64,000 nucleotides of DNA. Source: Lepidonotus clava. Lineage: Eukaryota > Annelida > Polychaeta > Phyllodocida > Polynoidae. The notes below the pieces were generated by a model. That model did no database searches, was not told where the DNA came from, and saw nothing but the letters and a program-made list of their open reading frames with translations. The stretch covers positions 48,882,374 through 48,946,373 of the forward strand of contig OW387133.1 of assembly GCA_936440205.1 (NCBI GenBank). Direction: 5' to 3'. Each line of letters opens with the position of its first letter. Positions within the stretch are counted from its first letter, which is position 1. Below are positions 1-11,400 of this stretch, in pieces. The translations under genes and the position numbers were made by a program.

Positions 1-1889
1 TCTATTTATTCATTTATAATCAATTCCCCCAAGAAGGAATAAGTTATTTATCATATATGTATTTATATACACACATGATATATACATATAATGTGTTAGA
101 GATATCTGAAGGCCCCGCACAGGCAGATGGAACCTATACCGTTACCAGTTACCTCCTCAGTGTATCTCCTGGCGCGAAGATCGCATGACAGACACAGTGT
201 TTAAATTATAGATGATCATTTACTAATTAAAATCAACACGTGAGGTAGATAGGCGGAGATCGTTTCTTTTGTCTCGCCTCTAAAAAGATGAAAGGTTACT
301 TTTTGAACAATTAAGGTGCACGGAAGATCTCGCATGATTAATGTAGAAAGGATTTTCCGTCTTTAAATAATGATCTATAAAATAAACGTGTTGTCATCCA
401 TTATTCTAAATTTACAGGAAAATTATTTTTAGGCAATATTATGTTAATGCCATCTTTTCTATTAGCACAAGTTATTTCTAAATGAATCGGTACTGCCATA
501 TACATAAGGCCTATCTCGTCAAACGTGCGCGATCGATTAAGATAATTATAGTCAGCATTTATAACTGCTCAGTGGAAAACAATAGACAGGCCTAGAGGTT
601 GTATCTTTATAGCAGAACACTCCTGAAAGGGCGCCACTACCAGGTAAGGGGTGGAGGTGAACACGGTTGGACACGCGTATATATTCTGGCTTATTAATTC
701 GCCCGGTTCCGCCCACGTTCCGCCTCGTCCGGAGCCATCGATTGTTTGGCCGGCCGTCGGGTAGGTTGGTCCCCGGGGGTGGGGCCGCCAAGGCCGGCGG
801 GGTCCGGCACGCGAACCGGGCATGAAGACGGGTCGCCGCCGCCTCCAACCACGGCCCAGGGTATGAAACAATAATGGGAGTATCGATTTCAAAAAAAAGG
901 AGAGAGGAGGGGCCCGATTCGCAGATTTACATGCGTAGAAATGTCCAAAGGATGTGATTGTCCATCAACGGCGTCGGTGTTTTGGGTGTGAAAGAGAGAG
1001 GTTTTCAGTGAAAAGAGGGGGATGGGTTCTGGCAGGAATCCAGCTTGATTGAAGGCTGTGTTAAGAAAACTTAAGTGTGACACCCTTTCGCCCTGTATAC
1101 ACAACTGTTGGACATACGTTTTTGTGAGTGTGGTTTGTGTTGCGTCCCGCAACAGAAGTAATCATACACGGGCAAAATTAAACTGAAAGTTCGAGGCTAT
1201 TAAGGGAAAGACATATCATTTTTCTTCTTCACATAATTATATATACTATATAACTCATTGCACACGGTAAAAAATACAGGGGATATACAAAAGAAAAATT
1301 TTAGCAAATAAAGGGCTAGCGCATACAATGTAAGAACCTAAATCTAATTGACAGAGTAAAGGCACAGGAAGCTCTCATCCTTATCAAACTAATTCCGTTA
1401 TTATGTCAACATCTCTTCAAATATCCAAACCATCTTCAATGTTGATGCATCAAAAGCAATGACGTGGGTGTACCATGCACTCTTTGTTTCCTCCTTGCCC
1501 AGAAACCCATTTGCAAGAGCCAAACAATGACTTTTGCTGATTTCCCTAGCAAACTGTGTGTATAACCAAAATAGCTGCAGGTAGCAGCAGAAAATAAAGG
1601 TACAAATTTGTGTGCTTTCAATAATTACATTGGCCATCAAACATGAACAATCAAATGAAGCCCTCATTCTATTTACAAAATATGCTGTCTGTGATGTCAC
1701 CGACTCAGTTACTGGCAGGATGGCCTTCACAAATCACAAGTCAGAGCTCATGCAGACTGTAAATGTTCGAATTGAAATGAAGCAATATGAAGCAATGGCA
1801 TGAGCGTCATGGTAAGAGTCATGAGTCTTTTTGGATTTATATAGAACTATACTATCTCCTTAATGAAGGATTATTCCAAAAGTATTCCA
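1..1889. other. unassigned sequence, no supported gene
   Basis: This stretch is mostly AT-rich. A GC- and CpG-rich patch lies at about 690-850 and could be a regulatory island or an untranslated exon, but nothing confirms that. A 109-codon minus-strand ORF (1401-1730) ends in a plausible-looking peptide, but I recognise no family and see no linked exons, so it is not called as a gene. Confidence 0.5.
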
Positions 1890-2500
1890 AAGGCTGGGGC
1901 TGTTAAATAATTTCCTGTATGCTATTCCTATGGTACAATGTTGAACTATAATAGGTTGATTGTCCATTAAAGTTAAGGTCTCTTAAGTTGCAGGTTGGCC
2001 TTCGGATAATAGCTAGCTCCTATCGCAGTCTCCTCGCGTTCGACTGCTGTCGTCCAATACATAATAATAGTTCCGGTATTATGTAAGACATAACACTCGC
2101 ACGAAAGGATGTTCTTTATTTATTTCCTATGTTCCAATGTTCTCATGACAAAATCTCAATGACAGTGAACAGTTCCAAGGATAGAATCCACTCAACCACA
2201 CTCAGTCAATGCTCCAGCTATCTAAACAGTCTATAACCTTCAATTCCAACTCCAGGATTAAACTTCTAGAACAGAGCCTTTCCAGGATGGTTAACTCACA
2301 ATGTTCAGCTTCTCTAACTGAGAGCTGTCTTGAACGGCCCTTATGTATGATGGTACAATACACATCACTAACTAGACTCCTCCCTACTCTTCACCTATGA
2401 CAAAGGGTTATAGCTAAGGCGTGCCCTGGTGTAAACACACTATGCTAAGCTTCTGAGTGTGGACTGACCACCCGCATCGGTACAATGTAATCTACACTGG
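1890..2500 (+). repeat. interspersed repeat, copy A (unknown family)
   Basis: This segment is clearly similar to 43690-44330 on the same strand. Shared landmarks, in order, are GAACTATAA, GGATAATAGCTAGCTCC (GAT in the second copy), CGCAGTCTCCTC, CGTCCAATACATAAT, ATGTAAGAC and GACTGRCCACCC. The copies differ by many substitutions and small indels. I see no coding capacity and no clear terminal repeats. It could be a non-autonomous retroelement or an old solo element; the ends are approximate. Confidence 0.65.
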
Positions 2501-2689
2501 AAATAAGACAATAAGGTCTGTATTATGTTATGGGCCTATAACAATTAAAACAATATGAATGCATCAGGTTAAAACGTTTTTATTGAATTAGTGACTTCAA
2601 TTAAAACATTCACATATCATCGTTTCTATGTACTTCAGACTATACACATCTAAAAACCACCTGAATATTCGCAAGAAACAGTGCAACCA

Positions 2690-3376
2690 AATACCATAAA
2701 ATCTTATTATCCCCCGATAGAGTTATACGAAAGTATGAAAGTTGATTAACAAATCAACCGCATTACTCACGTATAAACAAATGATTTTACCATTATTGGA
2801 TTATCCAGCATTTTTAGTAGGGAGTAGAAAACAGGCTCGTCTTCAACCATTGCAGAATAGGGCTGTAAAAATTATTGCGTTGAGAAATGGTTATGTTAGT
2901 AGTCTAGAAATGGATAATCTACATGTGGATTTGAACTTGGAAAAGTTGGAGGATAGACGTAAGGTTATTATGTTGAAAATGATGTATAAAATGTCAAAGA
3001 GTGGAGTGAATGTGGATAATAGGGATGTAGGGAGAACACCGAGGAATAGTGGTAAAGTGAGGTTAAAACTAGATTTTTCTAGCAAAGAATGGATGTAAAA
3101 AAGCCCGTATTATCAAGCCGTGAGGATCTGGGACAATCTGTCGGAATTTGTACAAAAATCGAAAAATATTACTGTATTTAAAAAGAATGTTGAATAATTA
3201 TATGAGCGATAAGTGAGACAAGTTACTGTAATGTGGGATTGTATCAAAATAATGGGCATCTTATGTTTGTATATTGTTATTCATCTATGTTCATCAATTT
3301 GATCATCATAACACCGCATCAGAAGAACTTCATGTATTTGGAGAGATGTTTAAATAAAAAATAAATAAAATAAAAC
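2690..3376 (+). mobile_element. 5'-truncated LINE fragment (end of RT ORF plus 3' tail)
   Basis: The translated part (2742-3098) matches the end of a LINE reverse-transcriptase ORF: YKQMILPLLDYPAFLV, then LQNRAVKII and LEDRRKVIMLKMMYKMSK. The same arrangement occurs near the end of the full LINE ORF2 in this window (YKSMILPHFDYGDFLI, then LHERAIRLIEY). A TAA at 3096-3098 interrupts the frame, but LINE-like coding sequence (AVRIWDNLSEF) continues after it, so the copy is dead. The 3' end runs GAAGAACTT and then an AATAAA-rich tail, like the full element. It is a related but not identical subfamily, truncated at its 5' side. Confidence 0.8.
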
Positions 3377-4735
3377 TATGTAAAACAACCCCATTGCATG
3401 TATCATAATTATATTGGACCCATTTGAAATATTAATTTTGTTGCTTTGTGAAAGTTTGGATACACCTTGTTGTTCTAAACTAAGTCGAATTCAGTGTGAA
3501 GGTTTCTCTAGTTATTAATTAAACGAGCCTCTAATATGTAGGTAAGATTGTAACCTTTGGCCAAGCTACTGTTTTTGTTCGGCTAGTTTACGTTGCACCA
3601 GTGCTAGCACGAAGCTAAGAAGTCATGTTAAATGAAGGGAAACTGAGCCTTGCCTATTATGTTGGTAAGATGTGATTAGTAACTATAGCGTGTTTTCCGG
3701 CGTGGCGTGCACATACAAATGGCACCGTGAGACATCCTGGCGGTTTATTAGGACTTGGTGAAATCAGAAAGTTGTCATAAATACTAAAGAATATTATCCC
3801 AGTTAGGCCTAATAGTAAGAAATTAAACGTTAAATTAGTAATATGCCTACAACGTGTCATGGCCACCGGTGGGCTATCACGCATGCAGGTTTGATTATAT
3901 ACATGAATATATATTGTTCATTCGTTTACGAATGTTTCTAATGTAACTAGAAAAGAAATTCATACTGATAAATGGACAAAACGCTCGTTTGGGGTGCAAT
4001 ATTTTCAAAATGTACCAACCATGCTCTTGACGTTGATGGGAGGCAGTCTAGGAGGCCGTTTCCCTGACATGCCGAATGCTAGGACCGGCACAAAAACGTA
4101 TGGAAATCCATCAATGAACCTCCGTCAAGCATTGTTTGTTGCTATACTTTTTGCTCTATGTGCAATCCATGGCAAGTTCGGTCCATTAATATCCATCAAA
4201 CCTCAAGAAAATAATCACATTCCCATCCATGGAGCATATACCGTCCTTATTGCCAAGTCAACAAATATTTATCTTGTTTCCATCGATGTTTTGATAAACA
4301 GCATCAGAGATGGGGTACTTTTGGTAGCAGCGGGTCTAGTTCCTGCGCCGCTGTAAGTCTTTGCACCGACTCTGTTCGTAATAAGCTGGTTTAAACTCTC
4401 TCCGTGGTAGATCCCGGTTTCAGTGTGTGGGGGCTGGGTGGCAATCAGCTCTCGGAGTGAGAGACGGCCAGATAAAAGGTGCCGGGCCGGCCGTGGCTTC
4501 GGTCATTATCGATTGACGGAGGTGAAGTCAGTGTGGGGATAGGAGTGCGGCCGGGTAAGAAGTTAAAGTAATTAAAAGGCCTTTCCGCGGAAAAGATTTC
4601 CAATCTTTACACAGAGTACTGACTACTTGTACACTTGCCTGGGCACCAGTTTCCCAAACTAAATAACAAGAGGAATGACAGAGCTACTTGTGCCTAGTAC
4701 TTTGAAATTGAATTTTGAAATGATGAACGATATGC
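3377..4735. other. unassigned sequence with one weak ORF
   Basis: No repeat or gene is recognised here. An ORF on the plus strand from the Met at 4114 to 4356 begins with a signal-peptide-like hydrophobic stretch (LRQALFVAILFALCAIHG), and its final codons overlap a good splice-donor sequence (CTGTAAGTC). This could be a first exon of an unknown secreted protein, or chance. No downstream exon was found. Confidence 0.35.
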
Positions 4736-5089
4736 CAGGCCCGTGCCCAGGGTCTGGTGTGGGGGGGTGGCGAGGTTCCACAAGTGGAACTTTTGCCTAT
4801 ATTTTCAATAAAATGAACTTGAATAGGGGGTGGCGAGCAGTAAAAAGTGGAACTTGTCAATAATTTCTTACCAATTTTAGGGGTTTTTACATTACATTTT
4901 GGAGCGGAAGGTGGAACTTTTGGAAAAATTTCCTTTGTGGGGTCGGGGAAGTGGAACTTGTCAATATTTTCCTACTAATTTTAGGGGCTTTTACATTAAA
5001 TTTTGGAATGGAAGGTGAAACTTTTGTGAAAATGTCCTTTGTGGGGGGGTGGCCCGCCACCCCCACCTCCCCCCCTAGTTACGGGCCTG
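4736..5089. mobile_element. MITE, CAGGCCCGT termini, 5-bp TSD TATGC
   Basis: The 354-bp element begins CAGGCCCGTGCCCAGG and ends CTAGTTACGGGCCTG, so the ends are inverted (CAGGCCCGT perfect). It is flanked on both sides by TATGC (4731-4735 and 5090-5094). The interior contains repeated AAGTGGAACTT motifs and G-rich ends. CAG-type termini with a 5-bp duplication fit the hAT5-like group of hAT transposons; that assignment is inference. There is no coding capacity. Confidence 0.8.
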
Positions 5090-5290
5090 TATGCCTATCC
5101 TTATCAAATATCTAGACCTTTCAAGAATCACTCTTTGTTTTCAGTAAACGTGAATGCTGGGGTGGATGATGGAGATATATTTTCCACTTATGTATTGGTT
5201 GTGAAATGAAAATGCAGAAATACTAGGTTTCGAGAGTTTGTTCTGATATAATTCAAAGACATAAACCAACTACTCTTATCCATCTATTAT

Positions 5291-5296
5291 TTTATT
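5291..5296 (-). terminator. polyadenylation signal of the dehydrogenase gene
   Basis: AATAAA is read on the minus strand, 63 nt after the stop codon of the last exon. Its position suits the 3' end of a transcript with a short 3' UTR of roughly 80-90 nt. An AT-rich stretch surrounds it, so chance occurrence is possible. Confidence 0.55.
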
Positions 5297-5359
5297 TCCA
5301 TATATTTGTCAGCTTTCTTCTATTCTGTCGGTATTTGTAATGCTCAGTGAAGTAACTGT

Positions 5360-5410
5360 TTACGCAAGTTTAACAGGCTCTTCTGTCGGTCTTATCATAA
5401 CGTCATGAAC
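5360..5410 (-). CDS. DHRS11: dehydrogenase exon 7 (stop)
   Basis: It encodes the last 16 residues, VHDVMIRPTEEPVKLA, then TAA (5360-5362). The acceptor is TTTTTACAG. The match to the DHRS11 C-terminus (GDIQMRPTEQ) is short but distinctive and the phase fits. It lies beyond a 7.2-kb intron that contains the LINE. Confidence 0.85.
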   Translation of the reverse strand, partial: VHDVMIRPTEEPVKLA

Positions 5411-8400
5411 CTGTAAAAATAATGTAAATGTGTTTATAAATATGATTTGTTAGTCTTTTTTTTAGAAGAGGAACAAGTAAAGAAATGAGACAGCTTGAAC
5501 TTTTAATGCATGACGCATTTGGCCAAATCAGGGAAGAGGGATCAATGTTAATGCCCGTTTTACCAATCGTGATTTGTAACAATAAGAAGTTGTTGCCAAA
5601 AACGCTAAAAGTACTAGAAATCTGAAGATTGTCGGCCAGGAACTGGCCGATGTTGCATTGGTGGTTTTTAAATGTTATAAAAGGAACATGTCATACGCTT
5701 GATGGTGGTATAGGTGGGAGTCCTATTGGTCAATCAGGTTGACCAATGAGTGTACAGCTGCCCTGCACTGCTGTATTCTCCTCCCCCCACCTTCCCACCC
5801 CTACCCCACAGTCCTGTTTGGCAAACCAGTGTGGGGTGTGGATGGCCTTCCCCCCCTCCCCCTCCTCGGGACACCCCCACCCAACAGACGTTTCCACCCC
5901 CCACCCACCCTGGGTCCTGTTTGACAAATCAGCTCTCCAAGCAGATCACTGCATCTCATTGAATTACTTTACTCAGTAACCTCTCACCTGGTGGGAGAGT
6001 GTGACCAGCCTGACCACTGTGGTATCCCCCCTCTCCCCCTCCCCCTACACCTCCCCACTGCTGTGATCCAGCCAGCCCACTCAACTAACTCCCCCCCTCT
6101 CCCCCTCCCCCTACACCTCCCCACTGCTGTGATCCAGCCAGCCCACTCAACTACCCCCCCCCCCCTCTCTCCCCCTCCCCCTACACCTCCCCACTGCTGT
6201 GATCCAGCCAGCCCACTCAACTACCCCCCCCCCTCTCTCCCCCTCCCCCTACACCTCCCCACTGCTGTGATCCAGCCAGCCCACTCAACTAACCCCCCCC
6301 CCCCCCCCACCATCACCTCTAGCACAAGTCTACTCTGACTACCGACCACTCCTAACAGTGGTGGTGGTGGTGGTGGTGGTGGTGGTGGTGGTGGTGGTGG
6401 TGGTGGTGCCCCTATCCCCCCCCCCCCCCCACATCTCACCTCACCAGTCAGGCCAGAGAGGAGCCAGTTAAGGCCAAAAGTAGTTTGGATTTCTGTTTCT
6501 TTGTTTGCCCTTATTAAAATTGGAATTAAAATCAATTTGAAATGAAGATATTTTACATAATTAAGTAATGATAAATCAAATGCGTATTGATAAAAATAGT
6601 TTGAACATTTATACTTTAAGTATTTGTCAGATATAAATACATGAGTACATTTATTGGAAACAACAAATTAATATTGTTTTCAGAGCAACCTGGGCTTTCC
6701 AGTCTGTCAAACTTGACATACCTCTATATATAGGACCCATAGGCAGTGGATGTCAATCACTGATACTTGTCCCTCCTACCTCTACCACCAGTGACCAATG
6801 AGAAGACACTGAGTGGAGGCCCCATAGTCTGACCACCACTGGGGGTCAGAGAGGGCACACCAATTAAACAATTACACGGTCCACTGGTCCACAACAATAG
6901 ACCCACTTCAAAAACAGACCTATACCTTGGTTGCATTGGTAACTTAATACTTATATTTTTTTATTTATTTATTTTTTTATTTCAAAATTCGATTCCCGTT
7001 ATTACAAGTTCTTCCATCGAATTATACAACGCAATCACAGGTTAATTACACAGTAATAATATATAGTAGTCGAACACCCATTTTGGGTATATACAAAATT
7101 ATACAGTACATCAAGAAGATTCACGATAGACCAATTAATGCATACTCGTAATCCTGAAATTATACCATAATAAAGCTTTTAGTTTTTATGAGTTTTTTAA
7201 AACTCAAACGATCCTGTACCACCTGGGTTTCTGAATCTAAATTATTCCATTCTTTTAGCCCTCTAATATATGGGCTCTTCTGTATTTTAGTATATCTTGT
7301 GAAGTTATGCTTCATTTTCACCTTTGAAGTACTTCGCAAGTTCTTCTCATGTTTAGGTTGTATAACATTATCAGCCTCTTTACTTTGTGAAAACATAATT
7401 TTTAGCAAATTTCTCTTGCGCCTTGTATAAAGATCTTCAAGCTTATATTTATCAAACAGTAATGTAATCGGATCTCTATTTACGATTAGATCTTTGTACT
7501 CTATTAATCTAATAGCACGCTCGTGCAATCTCTCAATTTTCTTAATTTTGTCCGCAGTCCCGGAATCAATTAAAAAATCTCCGTAATCAAAGTGCGGTAA
7601 AATCATTGATTTATAAACTTGGAGTGCAATATGTTCGTTTACATATTTTCTAATTTTAGCAAGTATACCCAATTTGCATCTGACTTTTTTCAAAACATGA
7701 TCTATCTGAACGTTCATATTAAGACAATGATCAATGTAGATACCAAGATATTCATATACCTGTACCTGTTTTAATTTTTGGTCACCAATAAATATATTAT
7801 TAAGACCAATACATGAATTATTGTTATAAGAAATCAACATATACTTAGTTTTTTCCTTGTTTATGGTCAGTTTGTTTTTTGCACACCAGCCCACCAAAAC
7901 ATCCATTTTCCTTTGTGCATTTGACATGCTTTCGTCAACCGTAACTCCTGTACCAATTAACAAGGTATCATCAGCATACATTACACATGATTCTCCATCC
8001 ATCACTTTAAGAAGGTCGTTCACATATATTATAAAAATCAAAGGGCCCAAAATTGACCCTTGAGCGGTACCATACGTTAATGGCAATTTAGATGATTCGT
8101 AGCCATTTACCCGCGTACACTGGACTCTCCCTGTCACATAACTTTCCATAAATGAAAGTGATTTATCTTTAAAGCCATAGAGTTTTAGTTTTTTTAATAA
8201 AATATCTTGATCAATCGAGTCAAATGCGCGGGAAAAATCAATGAAAATACATGTACTTATTTTCCTTAAATTCCAGTTATTATAAAGCTTTTTTAGTAAT
8301 TCAAAAATAGCTAGTGATGTACTTTTACCAGGTCTAAAACCAAATTGACTATCACTCAAGAGGGATCTTTCTTCAAAGTAACAGAGTATTTGAGTGTGCA

Positions 8401-11400
8401 TCACTCTTTCAAGTAATTTACCCGGCAGACATATTTGGGTTATCGGCCTCCAATCTTTTGGATTTTTACTCTTATTTGTAGTTTTAGGAATCGGACTCAC
8501 AAATCCTATACACCAAGACTCCGGGAAACAGCATGTTCTTAAGCACTCATTATATAAGAATGTTACAGCTGGTATACAAACTAAAAACGCATCACGCAGT
8601 AACCTAGAACTCAAATTACCACAGGCAGACGATTTAGTTATAACAATGCTTTTTACCAGTTTTAATATTTGGCTTTCCGTAACATATTCAAACTCAAATG
8701 AACTAGACGAGTTACAATAATTTTCGTCTGCAACCCACACATCATCAAAATGTTTAGCCAAATCTGGCCCAGCGTTTACATAATAATTGTTCATAAACTC
8801 TGCAAGATCTCCATCCTTTAGGATCTCACCATTCACTAATGCCTCAGTTAAATTACATGATTTTTTGCCTTTACCAAGGCCCGTTAATTTGTTTATCTCT
8901 CGCCAAAACTTTCTGGGATCACCCTCACATGACTCCAGTTTTTCATTCACATAATCCTCTTTAGCACGAAGTAATAATTTCTTAATTTCATTTCGTTTTT
9001 TCCTGAATAATTCCCAGGCATCAACATCCCCAGTATGTATAGCAATCTTATATAACTCATCCTTATGATGGAGTTCTTCCAGAATTTCTCTACTAAACCA
9101 TATCGGACAATCATCTCGTACACGTATCTTAACCATGGGACAGTGCACATTAGCATTTACCATCAGAATAGATAACATGATGTCCCATAATTCAGCAGGG
9201 GTACATTGTTCACTCCAATAGCTCACCCATAATGGGTCGTTCATTATCGATTGTTGGAATAACTCACAGTTATAATAACGATAACTTCTACCCTCAATAT
9301 AGGTATAAGTTTTCTTTATTTTATCCTTTTTCTTTATTAGGAATACTGGTAAGTGATCACTTATACCAAGGCTTAGACAGCCACTGTTTGAAATATTTTC
9401 CATATTAGTAAAAATCAGATCGATTCTACTCTTTGAGTGAGGTGTTATCCTCGTGTTACCAGAAATTATTTGTTTTACAAGATATTCGCGCTCAAAATCC
9501 TTTAACAGGTCATATGCCTTAGTATGTCTTTTATTATAGTCGATATTAAAATCACCGAGGATCACAGTCTCGTAATTTTGAAAATGTTTAAGTGTATCAA
9601 CAGAGTTACATAATTCTGACATACAATCTTCAACACAGCCTGATGGCGGTCTATAGATACAACAAATATATTTCCTTCTGATATTTTTAATGTTAATTTC
9701 AATCCACAACTGTTCTAAGTTATTACTTATTGTACTTTGCTCGACAACAACAGAAGTGTTATTCGCGATATTGTTCCGGACATATATACATAGTCCACCT
9801 CCACGTTTGTTGTTCAAATTATTTAAACAACGGTCCAATCTAAAGACAACAAATCCTGGGATGTTAATCATCTCGTTAGTAATACATATGTTTAGCCACG
9901 TTTCACAAAGGCATATCACATCATAATCCGAGAAATTATATTTTACCTCGTCAATATGTTTCCAGAGGCTTCGTACATTTAGCATTACAATTTTAAAGCC
10001 CTTCATCATCACTTGATAGGACAAAAATACAGAATTAAAGTATAAGTACAAACAGTAATTATCTACACTTATATATCATAACATATATACAGTTTGATTC
10101 AAGCTGCTTTTAACCAAGGAACTTGAATCCCAGACGGTGAAATATTTCCAAAAAAGAAAATATACGCCACCTGACACAATGTCTGTGAACCTGACAAAAC
10201 AAGCAATAACTTCAGTACTTCAAAATGCATGAAAAAGCTGTGCCGGGCAAACAGCATGTAGTTTCAGCGGCCATACCTAGCATAGGTCATATTACTGACG
10301 TTCTAACTCCTCTACAAAGAAACTTCGGACCTTCATCAACAGAACACCCAAGTGATTTGCTCCCTCCCACACCCCTTCCTCAATGGCTATTGACCCCAGT
10401 TTGCATCCCGTTCCCCAAAAGTCATCTAAAGTTCCCTCATAAAGGTTATGTGGCCTGGTGTTTATCAATTTGTAATACAACTTTTGATTTTGTCGGAATT
10501 TACAATATAATAGTTCTTCCATCACGAACAGTTTGATAGTTTCCCACCTCCTGTCAGTTTGGATTTTTTTACCTATGCGTTTGGCCTCGACAGGGGAGTC
10601 TGACTCCATGATTTGTTGTAATAATACCTTGTCATTGTTTTCCTTCGCCTTAATGGCCTGATACCCTTGTTCAACCGATTTATAATGTACACCCCGATGA
10701 TCAAAATCACATCCATAAAAGTTACTAAGAAAACAAGCGGCCGAAAAAAATACAAGACCTTTCTCTATCTTCTGAAGACCATCTCCCACCATTTTTACAT
10801 GTACAGATTGCTTTCGTGCCTTTTCCTGGAGGGTCAGTCTACGGATATTCATAGGTGGTAGCTCTCTGCCCACTAAAGGACCCCTTTCCTTAATGAATTC
10901 CTCGGGGATGTCGCCTGTCGTACCTAGATTGTATTCAATACCATCTATTCTAATCATTCCTGGTTTAGAAAAGACAGTACAACCTTTTTTCTTTGCAATT
11001 TCAAAAGCTTGTCTTAATAATGCTCTATTCTTTCTGGTTTGTTTGGCCTCCTCCCCGCTGATTCTAAGCTCTTTAAAAACATCTGAGTTCCTCAATCTTG
11101 ACTTAAAATGATAAATCTGGTCTCTAATGATGCTATCTCGAAAAAGTATTTTTACCGGCCTTGGACTTGACCGGTGCGGATTGAAGGATCCTAGTCGATA
11201 TACGCTCTCAATATCCTCCGGACCCACCCTAACCCCCATGTCATTAATAAAATGGACCGATATGTTCTTTAAATTCTCATGGATATTTTCCCGCATGCAG
11301 TCAACTATAATGGTCCTATGGCTGTCTGCAACATTGAATGAATCCTCACTTTCCATACTAACATGAGATGCCGTACTATTACTTACTTCTGAAGAGTGTA

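Noticed and set aside
5739-6535. several proline- or glycine-rich ORFs
   Set aside because: They read through the C-rich minisatellite and the GTG array.
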